DNA of 55,536 bases from Spongospora subterranea f. sp. subterranea (GCA_049724395.1 JAUGWO010000173.1:1-55536); one strand, 5' to 3'. Shown: positions 33,586 to 46,629, counted from the stretch's first letter. The notes: generated by a model not told the origin, from the letters alone. Numbers and translations: made by a program.

Positions 33586-34589
33586 ATACATATGAATGCA
33601 TTGTCACAACTAAGGCTCACTGCATCCTCGTAGACTCAATGCCGATATCGGTCCTGGAGCTAATGAGAATGTCGCAAGACTTCACCGATACTGAGATGGC
33701 GCAAGCAATCGAGGAATACCTGTTTTGACCGTGCAGGGCAACCCATGGTTTGGTCGAAACGCCCAAGAAAGGATTGAAATTTTTTCATCAAGTTGGAAGA
33801 CGCGAATTATTGGCTTAAAATCTTGAGCAACACCGAATCTGAAGCGTCGTGGTCGTTGGGCGACCCTAGACGCTGAAATGGAAGTGCTGAATGCGGAGGT
33901 GCATACCCTGTTGGGATATGGCGAAATTCGTATTCACCAGAAGAAGTTTTCCAGGAAATATTTCGGAAAATTGCCCGTTTCACAGGCAATTTCATATACA
34001 AAAGGTGGATGACGAAATTGGTCAACAAGTTTCAAAAAAGTGCTTAAGTTAAATATGATCTGTCGGTTCGGGCACTTAATCTGGGGTTTTCTGTGATCGT
34101 TCTTCTCGTGAATTGCCTTGAAAACCCTACAGGGCATCCAGCTCCAGTAAATAAAATCGCTCGTAAAACGGGCTTATTCCCGGAGAATGTATTTTCCAGG
34201 AAATGCTTGGTCTGGCGAATGCACGTAAATATCACACGAGGGAAAGCATCAACTCGCTCAGCGCTTCCATTTCAGCATCGGAGTCGCCCATGGACGATTC
34301 GGAGACTACAGAGTTGGTGTCAGCCCAGCAGGGCCTGGCTTAACCTTTGCAGATGTCACTGGCATGTTCGTTGCTTTGCTGGAATACCTCTCATGATCAA
34401 TTTTTCGATCAAAACGTATTCTTTTCCTCAGAACGTCCCACATTTCCTGGAGTCGGGATACACTTCTCGGCGCTCCTCATTCGTCAAAAGCTTGTTGTGC
34501 TATTTCCTGTGGTTTACGGAACATCCGATGTGTCTTCTTTCCCGGTCATTTGAATATTAATTGTGTATTTTCGAGGAGTTTCTGCAACC
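33586..34589. other. Repeat-derived stretch with weak inverted similarity
   Basis: About 33815-33900 and 34255-34330 share inverted similarity (GCTTCCATTTCAGC and neighbours), as do about 33935-33990 and 34160-34205. It looks like another decayed palindrome. No protein family recognised. The last 100 bp may be the antiporter 3' UTR. Confidence 0.4.
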
Positions 34590-37500
34590 TCATAGTGAAT
34601 AATCCGATCCATAATCGGCCTGCTCCAGGAAGCTCTTTTCATCATACCTAACGGTGCGATGGTGCGCCTCAACCGTATTGGCGACCTGGGTCATCACATG
34701 CCCTTCCAGTTGATCCCCGAACAGCTCGGAATCGCCATCGGCGCCCAACAAACCGTGATGCGACCGCTCCTCGCTGTTCACTCTCCTGAACTGTGTCGTC
34801 CTCATCACCTTCTTCAATCGTTTCTTGATCAGCTCTTTGGACCGATCCGCGAACGCCACTCCCGCCGCTCCCACGAGTTTCGACCGCTCCCGATCTAAGA
34901 CCCGAATCTGACTGATCCGGAACATGCACGTGATCGACGACAGATTGGAAAGGCGCTTATCTATTGAAGCGATCAACCCGACCATGTCCTTCTGATCGAT
35001 AACGCCCTCTTTGGAGAGCGACAGCAGCTTCTGGCGTTTATAATGCAGTAGACGGCGACAGGCCAAGACAGTAACGATGACAGCGTAGAATGCCGGCATG
35101 GCTTGGCGATGGCCAGCCAGCAGGGCTTCCGCCTTCTTCACCATACTCGATAGGACCTTGTTGATCGCACCGGGGTCAGTCAGCACCTCCTTCGACACCT
35201 TCTCCACCACAGTTATATGGGACTCGATGAACGCGTATAGCACCTCCAACGACACGAACATGTTCTCCAACATGATCCAATTACCTAAAGCGCGAACCAC
35301 TCTGCCAAAACAGCAACATGTGAGAACCAGATTCTTGGAAACAACTCAAATTGTGCTGAACGGCTGCACGAAAAAAACGAAACCACATTGAATATAATGT
35401 TGAAGAGTAAAACTCGAGTGCTAGAACTGACTTGATATCCTGATACTGTCGAAGCCATGGCGATATAACATTCCTCTCAAGTTTGATTGACAGTGACGAC
35501 CATTCTGCCCTAAACGGCTGGGACAACGACGGGCGTTTCGAGCTGCAGGATTCGATTCCGTCATTAGCGGCATCGAACAGCATCCAGACCGCTTCATGGC
35601 TCAAATGGTGCGACTCGAACTGCTCTCGGAAATCGGCTTTCAGAGCGTTGAACAAGGTCAGGACGATCTGAGCGTTGCGGTCGTCCTCGTCAACCCGCGC
35701 TAGACGGCGAGAGATTCGCTGTCGCAACTTCATCGATTGCGTCATCTGTCTCAGTATTCGCAGTTGCATAACCGGCGATGGGCGATCGTGATTCTGGCGA
35801 TGAACCTCTCCTGCCGATTCCTGATGGGGCTCATCCGCCGTCAGAATCGGGTCGGGATTCTGCTCGATATCGATGATATGCGCTTTGTCATCGAATCCAA
35901 AGAGCTTATCGATAGGCGATGCCGACAATGTGCTGGACAGGATTGAGTCGTCAACATGGCGCCCTCGTGGCGATACAATCAACTCCACCATATTGGGATC
36001 GGACGGGGTCGCCGTTCCAACGCCCTCCCCTTTGTGTTTGTGACCCCACGTGATGGTATTTCCCGACGACACTGCCACCGATGATCGCCCTGCGCTTTCT
36101 TCGACCTCTCCGGATTCGTGAACACCTTTCTTTCTGACATGGCGTCGGTCCAACATCCTGGTGAATATCAGGTACGCATCCAGTGGCTCATTATCTTGGA
36201 ATTCCGGTCGGGCTCTGCCCTCAATCACCGCTTTACTCATGTCCAGTATCAGATCCTGGACCGACGCCCAATCCACGCCGGCAAAAGAACGGGTCGTTCT
36301 GGAGCTCGATCACCTTCTCGGGCATATAACTGCATTCGAGCTCGGCCATGGCCTTATCGAACATGAGCGAGCGATACGGGTTGGGCGGGTGAATATCCAG
36401 GAAAACGTAGAGCTTGTCGATCGTGGTCCCGTTGATCAGCAGGGACAGACAGGTCAGTCCGGCGAGATGGAATACCATCAAATCCTTCGTGCTCTTCGAT
36501 ATGTTCTTATCCAGGTCCATGGCCAGGGCCAGCGCCACCGTCATGGCGCCACGCAGCCCGGCCCAGACCACGATCTTGCCCTCGGCGACCGTCATCTGGT
36601 AGCCGGTGCGCTGGAGGATCGGCCAGAGGGCGGTGACGGTGACGATCCTGGCCAGGATCAGGATCAGGAACAGGGCGGCCATAGTCAACCAGTTGGCGTA
36701 AGAGGCGGTGATATCGGGCATGTACATCACGCGATGGAACGAGACGATCCCCGCCAGGAAGAAGATCAGCGTGTTGCAGAAGAACGCGATCTGCTGCTTA
36801 AACGACTCCTCGAATTTGGCCACGTCGGGACTGACGACGTACATTCCCTGAGAGTGGGTTTAAGCAACGAATGGGGGGCAATGGAGCTGGAATATCACCT
36901 TGGCCGCCATGAACAATCCGAACACGATGACGGCCAATACACCAGAGACGTGGAGAACGGCATCGGCCATGAAATATGCAATGTAGGATCCGGCGAACAA
37001 CAACGTGATCTCGATATTGCTATCGGTTGAGATATTGGCCAACATGGTCGACACGATCAGCGCACAGAAATAACCCCACGACACGCCACCGAACGCCAGC
37101 TGGATGAACTTGCCCGTGATCGCCCCGAACGAGGGCGATTCGCCAACGGCGAGGCCCTTGAAGATCTGGAACAGGACGATGGCGGTGCCGTCATTCAGCA
37201 GGGATTCGCCAACAATAGGAGCCGATACACGGTTGGGTACGCCAAGGCTGTCCAATGTCGTCACAACAGCGACCTGAACTCCATGATCGTCAGAAAATCT
37301 AAAACACGACGCGAAACCTTTTTGCAAATGTAACGTTCCCAAGTCTGCATTTACAGAATCGTATTGTGGTTGGTGTTCAAACAAGTGTATTACCGTATCG
37401 GTGGCTGCGAACATTGAACAGAACATGAGGCAATCGGCAAATGACCAATTCGCATCAGGAAGAATGAAGTTGAATATGATGTAGACGAACGTGCCCATGA

Positions 37501-37999
37501 ACCCGGTGGCGATCAGGGCGCCAGGACCGGCGAGCCAAAGGCTCTGGGCGAACACCTTCCGGAAAACGGGCCAGTCGGTTAGGGACGCCGCCTCAAATAG
37601 TAGCGGGGGCAAAAGGATGAAGAAGATGAGGTTGGGATGGACCTCCTCGGCCATCTTGATGCTCTCGCCGATCAACCCGAGGTGATAACGGTCGGCCAGC
37701 AAGGCTAACACCCCGCCAACGATGAACACGGCGATTGTTAATGGTAATGGCTTCTTCAGAAATGAGTAAACCCATTTCAGGACGGCCCCAACAATAACAG
37801 CGACGAGGAAGAAGGTCAAAGCGATATCAACCCCTTCGTCGAACGAGGCATCGAGCTCAACAAGATGTTCAATCGCCGTTGAAGGATGCACAGCCTCCAT
37901 TGCAATGACTAGCCACAGCAACGGATTGACGACGAGACGATCCGGAAGAGCGTACAGACAATTTGATCTAAAGGGCGAAAAAGATATCTGACCGTACAT
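34590..37999 (-). CDS. SOS1-type Na+/H+ antiporter with long cytosolic tail (four exons)
   Basis: It exchanges Na+ for H+ across the plasma or an endomembrane. Exons 37394-37999, 36899-37273, 35432-36847 and 34590-35301 join in phase to about 1035 residues. The transporter half has about twelve hydrophobic spans, IFFILLPPLLFEAA, the FAATDTVAVV motif formed across the first splice, VGESLLNDGTAIVLFQIFKG (the ND pair is the ion-site signature) and VVWAGLRGAMTVALALAMD. The tail is long and charged, with a central low-complexity part. A 1-nt excess at the T run (plus strand AAAA 36283-36286) splits the tail frame; removing it links ELQNDPFF to AGVDWASVQDLIL, so a homopolymer error is likely. Tail length and layout resemble SOS1/NHX7 more than animal NHE. 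The start at 37999 is the first ATG; one about 100 nt later (MEAVHPSTAIEHL) is possible. Confidence 0.9.
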
Positions 38000-38095
38000 G
38001 GCCCTTCGCGATGGCGAAACCCACCGCGTTCAGAGAACAATGATTGCACACGATCAAGCAACTGATAAAATATTTATGAAAAAACGCCAGAAGGA

Positions 38096-39134
38096 TTATG
38101 GATATTTAGCGGATCGCCCAGAGCCGTAGATGGCGATCAATGCAAGCTGCATCAAACCGAAAACCATGGCGATCACACTAGGTGCACATACATATATATC
38201 TTTGTCAAGATAACCCCATACGAACCAACAGCAGGCACCGATGGTTGAGGTTAACGCCGGCAATAACGGAATCGTTCTGGATTGATTGAGCTCATTGGGA
38301 TATATCATAAAGAGCAGTAACCTACCTGGCCGAATGAGTCCGAAACACTTCCGACGTTTTTGACAATGGCGCCATTAGCATGATGATATTCATCAAATTA
38401 CAGAATACGCCAGCATATTCGGCCTGACTTGCTTTGGGGCTGATGTGCAAGAATGATTAGGAAATAGCGAACAATTCATGGCGGAATCGTGACGAACATG
38501 ACTTGGGTAAAGCAGAGAACCCAACAAGAGATAATAGCGAGCAATGTGCCCATCATGCGATTACGATGGGATCGGTCCTGGACATGGAGATGGTTAGAGG
38601 AACACAAAGAATCGTGAAGGGAACTCGATCGACCTTATAAGATGACACAGAAAGATGCACTAATAGATATAACGAATACATAAATGTGGCAAAGGCTGTG
38701 ATCCAAAAGGCCACGACATCATTATTCGGCCCTACGCTCGTTAAGGATAGCGGTTAGACACCATCCGATGAAAAGCAATCTCTAAAATTACTGAGTAAAT
38801 AATATGTGAGCCACATAGTCTGAGATAATGTAGCTGTCCATAATGTTATCCTAATAAAACGATTTAATAGACATAACGACATGATGTGAGAGTGATATAT
38901 TTACCATGCGATTTCTCCAGTATCTCGCCCCTACACAACTGCATCAATATTTTTTGGTAATGTGTAAAGCATTCGTCCAACCCGATTAACCATACGAAAT
39001 AATATAGGAGCAGGGGCTAAAGTAGTTAGCATCGACGCTACAATACACAAAAGCTTAACGAAGGGCGGAGCACCAGAAACCAGCGGTGATGCCACATCCT
39101 GAATTATATCAGGAGATACATTCGTAATATCCAT
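38096..39134 (-). CDS. SWEET (MtN3/saliva) sugar transporter (seven exons)
   Basis: A bidirectional sugar uniporter family with two three-helix repeats. Exons 38982-39134, 38905-38938, 38792-38833, 38634-38731, 38498-38577, 38326-38439 and 38096-38276 join in phase to 233 residues, the usual SWEET length. Helix 1 is in LCIVASMLTTLAPAPILF. TLSQTMWLTYYLL and NNDVVAFWITAFATFMYSLY complete repeat one. Repeat two is YAGVFCNLMNIIMLMAPLSK, TIPLLPALTSTIGACCWFVW and YVCAPSVIAMVFGLMQLALI. Introns are about 43-71 nt. The first two splice joins are the least certain. It ends 97 bp upstream of the antiporter start, same strand. Confidence 0.88.
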
Positions 39135-39215
39135 AACTGTTCAGATTAGGTTAATTCTTTTCCAATCGCTGCAATAATGATTGCCCTTGACCAGATTCCG
39201 ATGGGCGCGGCCAGC

Positions 39216-39598
39216 AAAGTCGCGCAATAACCTCAAACAAGTCCCGCAATAAATTTGAACAAAGTCACGCATAACCTCAAACAAAGTCGTGCAATAACCT
39301 CAAACAAGTCGCGCAATAACCTTAAACAAAGTCACGCAATAACCTCAAACAAAGTCACGCAATAACGTCAAACAAGTCGCGCAATAACCTAGTCACGCAA
39401 TAACCTCAAACAAAGTCGCGGAATAACCTGAAACAAAAGTCACGCAAGAACCTCAAACAAACTCACGCATTGAATTCAAACAAAAATCTCGCAATAACTT
39501 CAAACAAGGTTGCGAAATAACCTCAAACAACCTCGCGCAATAACCTCAAACAAATCGGGCAATAACCTCAAACAAAATCGGGCAATAACCTCGATTCT
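39216..39598. repeat. About 22-bp minisatellite
   Basis: Roughly 17 copies of AAGTCACGCAATAACCTCAA plus a variable AC, with point changes and one or two shortened units. It lies just upstream of the SWEET start. Confidence 0.93.
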
Positions 39599-40842
39599 TT
39601 CGCAAATTGAAGCACGTCCCGCAAGACATCCAACAGACTCGTACTGAAACTGAAGTGTGGATATGGGGGCAGTTGGTTGCAGTGGCACTGCTGATTAGCG
39701 AGGTGGCGCATAGCCAAGTCTAGCATGGGCGCGTATCGTTGAAACACATTGTCGCAGCCAGACAGCCCCGCAACACAAATATTAAATAAAAAAAATACTG
39801 GCTTTTTGTTCATTTTTTATTAGCGTATCACACTCTCCTTTACACTTAACCGAACCAAACGCGAACTTCGCACCCAGAGAAAGCCGTATCAAAACAGCGA
39901 TAAAGAGCGACCACAAGTGGGGTCGAAGTTCGCGTTTGTTTTGAACGACGATTGCAACAGGGGCATTGGAGTCGCACAGAGCGAACCAAAATGAGCACAA
40001 ATGCGATTATTTAGCAGCGGCTTTTGGAGAGCTTCCATGAGGAAATTCATCACGCGATGGCGTGATGAGAAAGAACTTTCATTACCTCATTGAAAAAGAA
40101 ATTCTCAAAGTCCTGTTAAGACTCTAAACGAGCTGATGACAAGCACTTTGGTCGCGAAGCCGAATAATTTTGTGACAGAAATAATCGTCTACAGATTGGT
40201 ATTGATAGCCCAAGATTCAAGTAATCAGCGTCTGGCGTTGTGAAAGAATACCTTAGGTGAGTATTCGGAACGACAAAACCTTTCGATGAAAACAAACCGC
40301 AGAGTCGTGATAATGCGATGCGGCCTGGCGTAATGGTGGTTAGCTGGAACACTTCTGGGATGTCGATGGAAGCAGGGGTTTACTGCGTCGGATTGTGTCA
40401 ACGTTCGTGTGGTGAGACTGATGAATATGCAGGCGAAAGTCTCATCTTGGAGCAAATTGAAACTATTTTTTACGAAGCGTGAGAAAACACCTTTTAGCCG
40501 AAGTTGTTGCGATGATTAATTTCAAAATTTCACCAATTGATACGCCAAAGTTATTCCTCACACCCTGTCAATTGGTTGCGAATTGGTTTAACTCCACAAT
40601 ACGTCACATTCCACTCCAAACAGCATTTGTTCAACGACTGTTTAATTCTGCAAGCCTGTATTCCGCTACAATATCGATCAGACTCCACCCCAGCAGACTG
40701 CTGCTCCACCAAGAATTGCCCAAGTGCGAGCGAGATTGGCCACCACCATATTTCTAAAGTGAATCCAGTTCACTGCGAACTCTGAACATATCGATGTGGT
40801 TATCATCATTAAGGTCCGACCTTCAATCTTATACAGATTCAT
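39599..40842. other. Spacer with one small hairpin
   Basis: A 20-bp inverted repeat (CCAAACGCGAACTTCG / CGAAGTTCGCGTTTG) lies at about 39855-39875 and 39917-39938. A minus-strand frame 39568-39813 starts MNKKPVFFLFNICVAGLSGC, which could be a signal peptide, but nothing else supports a gene. No other feature recognised. Confidence 0.35.
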
Positions 40843-40916
40843 GGGGGGTTAGTGTAGTTGGTCATCACGTATCGTTTGCAACGATAAGGTCGCGGTTTCG
40901 AATACCGCACTCTCCA
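40843..40916 (+). tRNA. trnA-UGC: tRNA-Ala (anticodon TGC)
   Basis: A 74-nt cloverleaf with the same acceptor, D arm, T arm and anticodon loop (TTTGCAA) as the copy at 29613. The anticodon stem is TATCG/CGATA, a paired A-T in place of the other copy's G-C. The 3' flank begins TTCAATTTTTTCG, a T-run terminator shared in type with the other copy. Confidence 0.92.
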
Positions 40917-41293
40917 TTCAATTTTTTCGTTTCGAACGCACACCATCACCTTGGCGCGATCTCAATGATTTTTTTTTGGTTCTCTCGATCGATTTCAAAC
41001 TCTTGTCTGTTCTATCTGATGGGTCGTTTAGGAACATCAACATCCCCACAGAATCATGAGGCTTTTTATTTTAGAAACGTTTTGACTCGACTGCTTCGAA
41101 TCGTCTCCTTCTGTATTTCGTAGTTAGCTGGTGGGGTTCACGATCAACATATCCACATCACACTCAATCACTCAAACCGATCGACACGTGTCACCTTCAC
41201 ATCACCTATGATAATACCACTACTCCTTAAAATTGATCATTGTCGTTCCTACTTAATCACCCGCTATTACCTATCGCTATCGCTTATCAAATT

Positions 41294-43672
41294 TGTTAAC
41301 TGGAAGGCGATATTTTCATCTTCCGGATAATTCATGACGAGTCGTTGATATATGTGTCATATACACATTATCAGTGATGATAAAATCACTTCTTACTCAG
41401 CACAATTGACTACATCTACATATTCTGCTTCCTTTCGTTCACTCTCGCTCGATAGGTTAAGAGTCCCACACTGTTAAAAAAACAATGGTAGAAACTTGAC
41501 ACGGAAGAAACGACAGACAACAACGTCGACCCGACCAGAAGCAGATGGAAATACACTCACCTGACAACCGAGGCAAATCACCAGCCAGATTCAAAGACAG
41601 ACTCAGTCTGCACCCTGGCTGATCGAACAAGTCGACTTATCCAAGCACAACTCTGGGTTGAAGCTTACACCAAATTTACCGGCACAAACTGGGATGAATT
41701 CAAAAGGAAGTTGGAGATGCAATTTACCATAATTTGATTGGATTCCTATCTCGAATATTCACCGAATCCATCCGACCGGATTCAAATCCGAAACGACAAA
41801 TTGGCATCGACACAGATATGCACACGCTTGACACAATCACAGTACAAGCAAGTACCAACTTGCGAAACAACAAGCGAGATCTGGAACAAGCTGCGGAATG
41901 TGCACGAACAATCAGCCGAGTCGAAAGCACCCAACTTGTTCATCCAATTCATCCACTTCATGAAATCGGCCTCAGAGGTAATGAAAGCGTATTTGGACAA
42001 AATTACCGATCTGTATTACGACCTAAAAGTATATGACATCAGCATCGGGAAAACCGCATTATGTGCTTACCAGAAAACTACCGACAAATCAAGGCTTCAG
42101 CTAGAGCATCTCAGGGAATGACGATGCCCAGGTTGACAAACCTCCTACTATCTGCTGAACGCGACGAGAAGACCGAGTCAAGTGCACCCTACACAGCAGG
42201 ACGAATTCAACAACCTGAATACGGAGATGAAGGGTCTACAAACAAAGCTGCGAATTATCAGCGGAAATAGGAGGCACTGCACAAGGGACACCAGCACATC
42301 ACAAATATGGATTATCCGAAGAGAAAGCACCAAAAAGGTGATCTCTCACAACACGGCGAACAGCTCAGTTTCGACAAACCATGAGAGCGATACTGACATT
42401 TCCCAGAACTCCATACTTCGAGTACTGGAACGACACAAAAATCTTACCTGATTGACAGTGGTGCAAATATCAGCATGACGAACGACAAATCAATCCTGCA
42501 AATTACCACACAACGAAACATGAGATCGAGATTACATGGAGCAACGGAGAGACAATACTAGCACATGGAAACGGGAACCTGATCATCGATAGCAGCCCTC
42601 CCATCACCATCAAAAACGTTCTCTTTGTGCCAGGATTGACTAAGACCCTCTTAGCCACAAAATTTTTCACTGAACAAGGACTAACAATTCGCATAGGCAA
42701 CGAACTCTAAATCCTAGATAAATTTAAAAGAACCATCATCACGGCACAGCAACACAACGGGCTTTACTTTATCCAGACCCGACTCAGCAACGAACGAAAC
42801 ATGAGTATGAGCTGGTTCATCGAAGATTCGGAGACGCCTTAGACGAACGACTACAGCATATATCTTCAGCCATCTTCAACAACTGTAAACATAATTTATT
42901 TGATTAAAAAACCGACGCCATTGGAATCAACAGCAACGAGGGAACATTCTGCGACAGTTGCACCCATGGGAAGAACCGAAGAAGCGCCGACAGACATTCC
43001 CAAAGGCACGCAGAACGAACCCGACGAAAACATTCGAATCGTATCATCCGACATTAAAAGCCCAATACTAGAACCGGGCAAAGAAGGATTTCGGTATTAC
43101 ATCTCTTTTAACTGTCTATACTCAACGTGGGCTCAGATACAATTACTGAAAACCAAAAGCGCCGAAGAAGTATCAAATGCGATCAACAGGTTCATCACAA
43201 ACGCACAAGCTGAAACAACCAACGAATAGCAACACTTTTAACTGATAATGGTGCTGAATGCGTGAACAGCCAAATCAGCAAGTACCTTCTCCAGAAAAAC
43301 ATCAAACACCATACCATACAGCCCAGAACAAAACGGACAGGCAGAACGAAAAAACCAGACAATAATGGCAATGGCGAGATGCATATTCATCGCCGCTCAT
43401 CACGCTGTCAACACGCAAAACAGATTGCCTACAAGGAGGATAGACTGGCGAACCCCGTTTGAGATCTGGCATGGAAGAAAGTCTGACGTCAACCACCAAC
43501 GCCCATTTGGATGCATCGCATATGCTCACCGGGATTCATCACTCATGACATCATCAAAGCCAACTTCGATCAAATGCAATTCTTTCTCGGATAAGCGCCA
43601 TACCAGACAGGCTACATCGTACTTGATATTCAGAGCAAGATCATCTTAGCCCGACGAGACGTTACGAACAAG
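41294..43672 (+). mobile_element. Ty1/Copia retrotransposon fossil with 5' LTR
   Basis: An LTR-like segment (about 41294-41470, TGTTAAC...CCACA) is followed by gag-like sequence, a protease region (IDSGANISMTN) and integrase segments to about 43650. Reverse transcriptase, RNase H and the 3' LTR are missing; the element is cut off at 43672 by the end of another copy in reverse orientation. Broken in many places; fairly old. Confidence 0.75.
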
Positions 43673-44405
43673 TGTTGAACACTCAAGTTTTCATTCTTTC
43701 ATTCTCGCTCGATAATATTTAATGAACGATAGTGGGTAGATGGTTAAGTGATGTCGATAATGAGTAGTATAGGAGAAGTGATTTTATTGTCATGTTTTGA
43801 TGTGTTTATGACACATAGTTGAGTCATGCTTATCAATCACTCAATATGAATCGTGCGGACGATGAAAATATCGCCTTCGGATTAACACGCACCTTCGCTA
43901 TTGAATCTGGAGCTTGTTTCGGTGTTTAAATTCGTGTGTCGATGTGTTTCGAACTTCGGCTCGCTCAATGGCTTTGTAAAAAGGCCCGCATTCATAGTGC
44001 AATCATCGCTTTAGTTGGGCAGTTTACGACTTTGATCCGGCCTTCCTTGATCATTTCCCGGATAAAATGCTATTTGATGTCCACATGTTTGGTTCTTGAC
44101 TTATCACAGTCGTTGGTTTGAAGGAATATTATCGCGCCCTGGTTATCCTGGTGGAGGATTGACGTCTTGTTTGTTATAATAGGTAATTTCGCTAATAGGT
44201 CTTTGACCCATATCGCTTCCTTTGCGGCCACGTATTCGGCCTCTGTAGTGGACAGTGGTGCCGCTTTCTGTTTTGAACTTTTCCAAGAGATAGTATTGAC
44301 TCCTAACTGATAGCTTTAGAATTGCCTCTTTTCGAGTGGATCTGTGGTAATTTTCTGTATAAAGAGCCTCCACTGCAATATCTACTTTTGCATGAGTCAA
44401 CATAG
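43673..44405 (-). mobile_element. 3' end of a second, reverse-oriented Copia copy of the same family
   Basis: A 215-bp LTR (43673-43887, TGTT...AACA on the minus strand) is preceded on that strand by the RNase H region (AEYVAAKEAI, KHVDIK). The LTR matches 41294-41470 in inverted orientation. The rest of the element is absent. A fossil. Confidence 0.8.
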
Positions 44406-44684
44406 TCAGCTCATGTTAGTACATGTCCACAATGCTTGGCGATTCTGTAGGGCATTCGATTGCTGATCGGTCATTGCTATTATAGGGAATTATTCCTCGA
44501 GGGCTCTGCAAGCTCTAAACTTCTTCGCAATGCTTATTGGAGACATTCGATTACGCTAGAACCATGAATGTTTGATTCCATCGTCTAGGTTCCGTATATA
44601 AGTTCAGTATCATTCACGCCAACGCAGGAGCCAGAATTTCGTGCTGTCCAAGAGGACGACTGGAGGAGATTCAGCTCTTATAAA

Positions 44685-46181
44685 ATGGGCGCCAGTTCTA
44701 ATTCTGCAACTTTATTGACGAAAGAGATAGTTGAAAAGTATTTTTCTCCAGTCCCAGATAGTGATGTTTGGAAGTGCAATTGTGGGAAAACGAGGAAGAA
44801 AGGAAGAGGTTTGGACGATCCTTCTCCAGGATATCAACCGCGATCGTGCACTTGAGCAGGTCATATCAAGAGATGGTCCAGCGATACCCCAGTTTTTTTA
44901 CAAAAAGATATCAGTCTATTTCATGGGTTGAATGGATCGTCAAGGACCTTCTACCTTTCGCTTTTTGTGAAAAATCTACAGCTCGTAAATTTTCTCATCT
45001 AGAACGTGTTTCAGTAGAGAGCGTCAAGCAAGCTATCCATCGTTTGCAAGTTCTTAGTTGAGAACTAGATCAAAGACTTGCTTCCTTTGCAGTTTTCCAT
45101 TATGTTCGATGGTTCAACCGATGACTTGCACATCCAACGAAATACAGAGTAGCCTTGCGAGCAAAATTTTGGTTTGTAGAGCAATTACCCGCAATCAATC
45201 AAAGTCAGTTGATCTATTGAGCATCCTCTGTGCTTTGTGTGGAACCCTAAAACAGGAACCGGCACTGAATGCAAAATCGGCATTTAGTGTTGGAGTGTGT
45301 ATTTGAAGTGTATTTGATTGCGGATAATTGCTCTACAAACCAAAGCTTTGCATCTGGGGCCTCAAGATACTTCTAACATCATATGAGGATGCTCTGGATA
45401 GCGTTCAAAAAATGATGGTGTATTTGTCATCCTTAGAGGCCCGAGCGGCATTATGGCAGCACACTACTTTGGCACCAGTCTTCTGCAATGTCACAAGATG
45501 ATCGTCGACGAAAAATACGGTACAGCGATACCTGAAGCTATTACCATATCTTGGTGATATAGTTCCACCTGATCTTCAGCTATCACGTCGAGATCATGAA
45601 ACAGCACAATCCATTATCCGAGAATTGTCTGACGTTGACATTTCGACCAAAGAACTCCAAGACAACAGTCTTCATCTATTCAAAATTCGTGATTATCTGT
45701 GATGCAGCCATTTCGGGATTCCCAGAGTTCCAAGAGCACTGTTCGGATTCAAGTCACATTGTGTGCGATCCAGAGTTCGAAACTGCAGTAGTGAAAGTAC
45801 AGAAGTCCCAAATTGAAGGAAAGACATTGACTCTTTCTCGTCTTGAGAGGAGTTAAGTTAGGCCTATAGAAACCGCAAGAGAATAGCCATGCATCTCTGC
45901 CATGTTCTGAGGAAATTGGAGAGGAAGCTGAAGGATTATCGGCTGTCATTCGTCGCAATGAGAAAGGTAGAACTGGTATTACTAGCGAGAGTTCCAGCTA
46001 CATTGATTTACGGTTCATTCGTCCTACAAAGAACATATGCGAGCGAATGTTCAGCGTTTCTGGTTTTACATTTTCCAAATCACGACAGGCCTTGCTACCA
46101 GAGAATGTCGAAATGGAACTAATTTTTAAGGCAGATGGCCACTTATGGGACGAGAAACTGTTCTTGACAATGTTGGAATGA
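44685..46181 (+). mobile_element. Decayed hAT DNA transposon
   Basis: The ATG at 44685 opens a BED-type zinc finger (YFSPVPDSDVWKCNCGKTRK). The hAT N-terminal segment (VEWIVKDLLPFAF), a catalytic-Asp-like MFDGSTDD at about 45105, a second conserved block (YLIADNCSTNQSF) near 45305-45340 and a helical region with LSSLEARAALWQHTTLAPVF follow. The dimerisation end is SYIDLRFIRPTKNICERMFS to ELIFKADGHLWDEKLF, stop at 46181. The segments lie in different frames with internal stops, so it is a pseudogene. Part of the core is inverted (see findings). Confidence 0.82.
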
Positions 46182-46383
46182 ATATGACCTTTTCCGGAAT
46201 AACTTACTATTTTCGGTGAAGGTGTAGTAGTTATTCCTCCCTTTGGATTATCATTAGCGAATAATTTACTGGTATCCATAGTCAGAAGAATTGAAATAAG
46301 AAATATTTATTTCGGAACCCCTGGCCATGACTAACAGCATTTTGTCTGCAGCAGCCTGCTTGATGGCGATGTTTCGTCTTTTA

Positions 46384-46625
46384 GTTGTTATCATATTAGT
46401 CATCTGTGTTGAGTGATGTGTAATTGTTGCTGGGGAGGAACCTGTGGCCAGACCCTTGAAGATTTTGACCGAATTGGTCGATGAAACCCCTTGGTCGGCA
46501 CGTTCAAAGGAAGAGACCTAACGAAGTTTACCAAGTGGAGCAATCCACATACAGGGTCTGGCCACAGGCACTGGTCCACAGACATTTACACATCGCTCAA
46601 CACAGACGACTAATATGATAACAAC
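46384..46625. mobile_element. MITE with about 75-bp terminal inverted repeats and TA flanks
   Basis: GTTGTTATCATATTAGTCAT at the left end is matched in reverse at the right end, and the similarity runs about 75 bp inward to GTGGCCAGACCCT. TA dinucleotides flank both ends (46382-46383, 46626-46627), consistent with a TA target site as in mariner- or PIF-type elements. No coding capacity. Confidence 0.8.
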
Positions 46626-46629
46626 TAAG

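Noticed and set aside
41294-43887. The two LTR-like segments as the pair of one element
   Set aside because: They are inverted relative to each other, and RNase H of the opposite strand adjoins the right one, so they belong to two copies.
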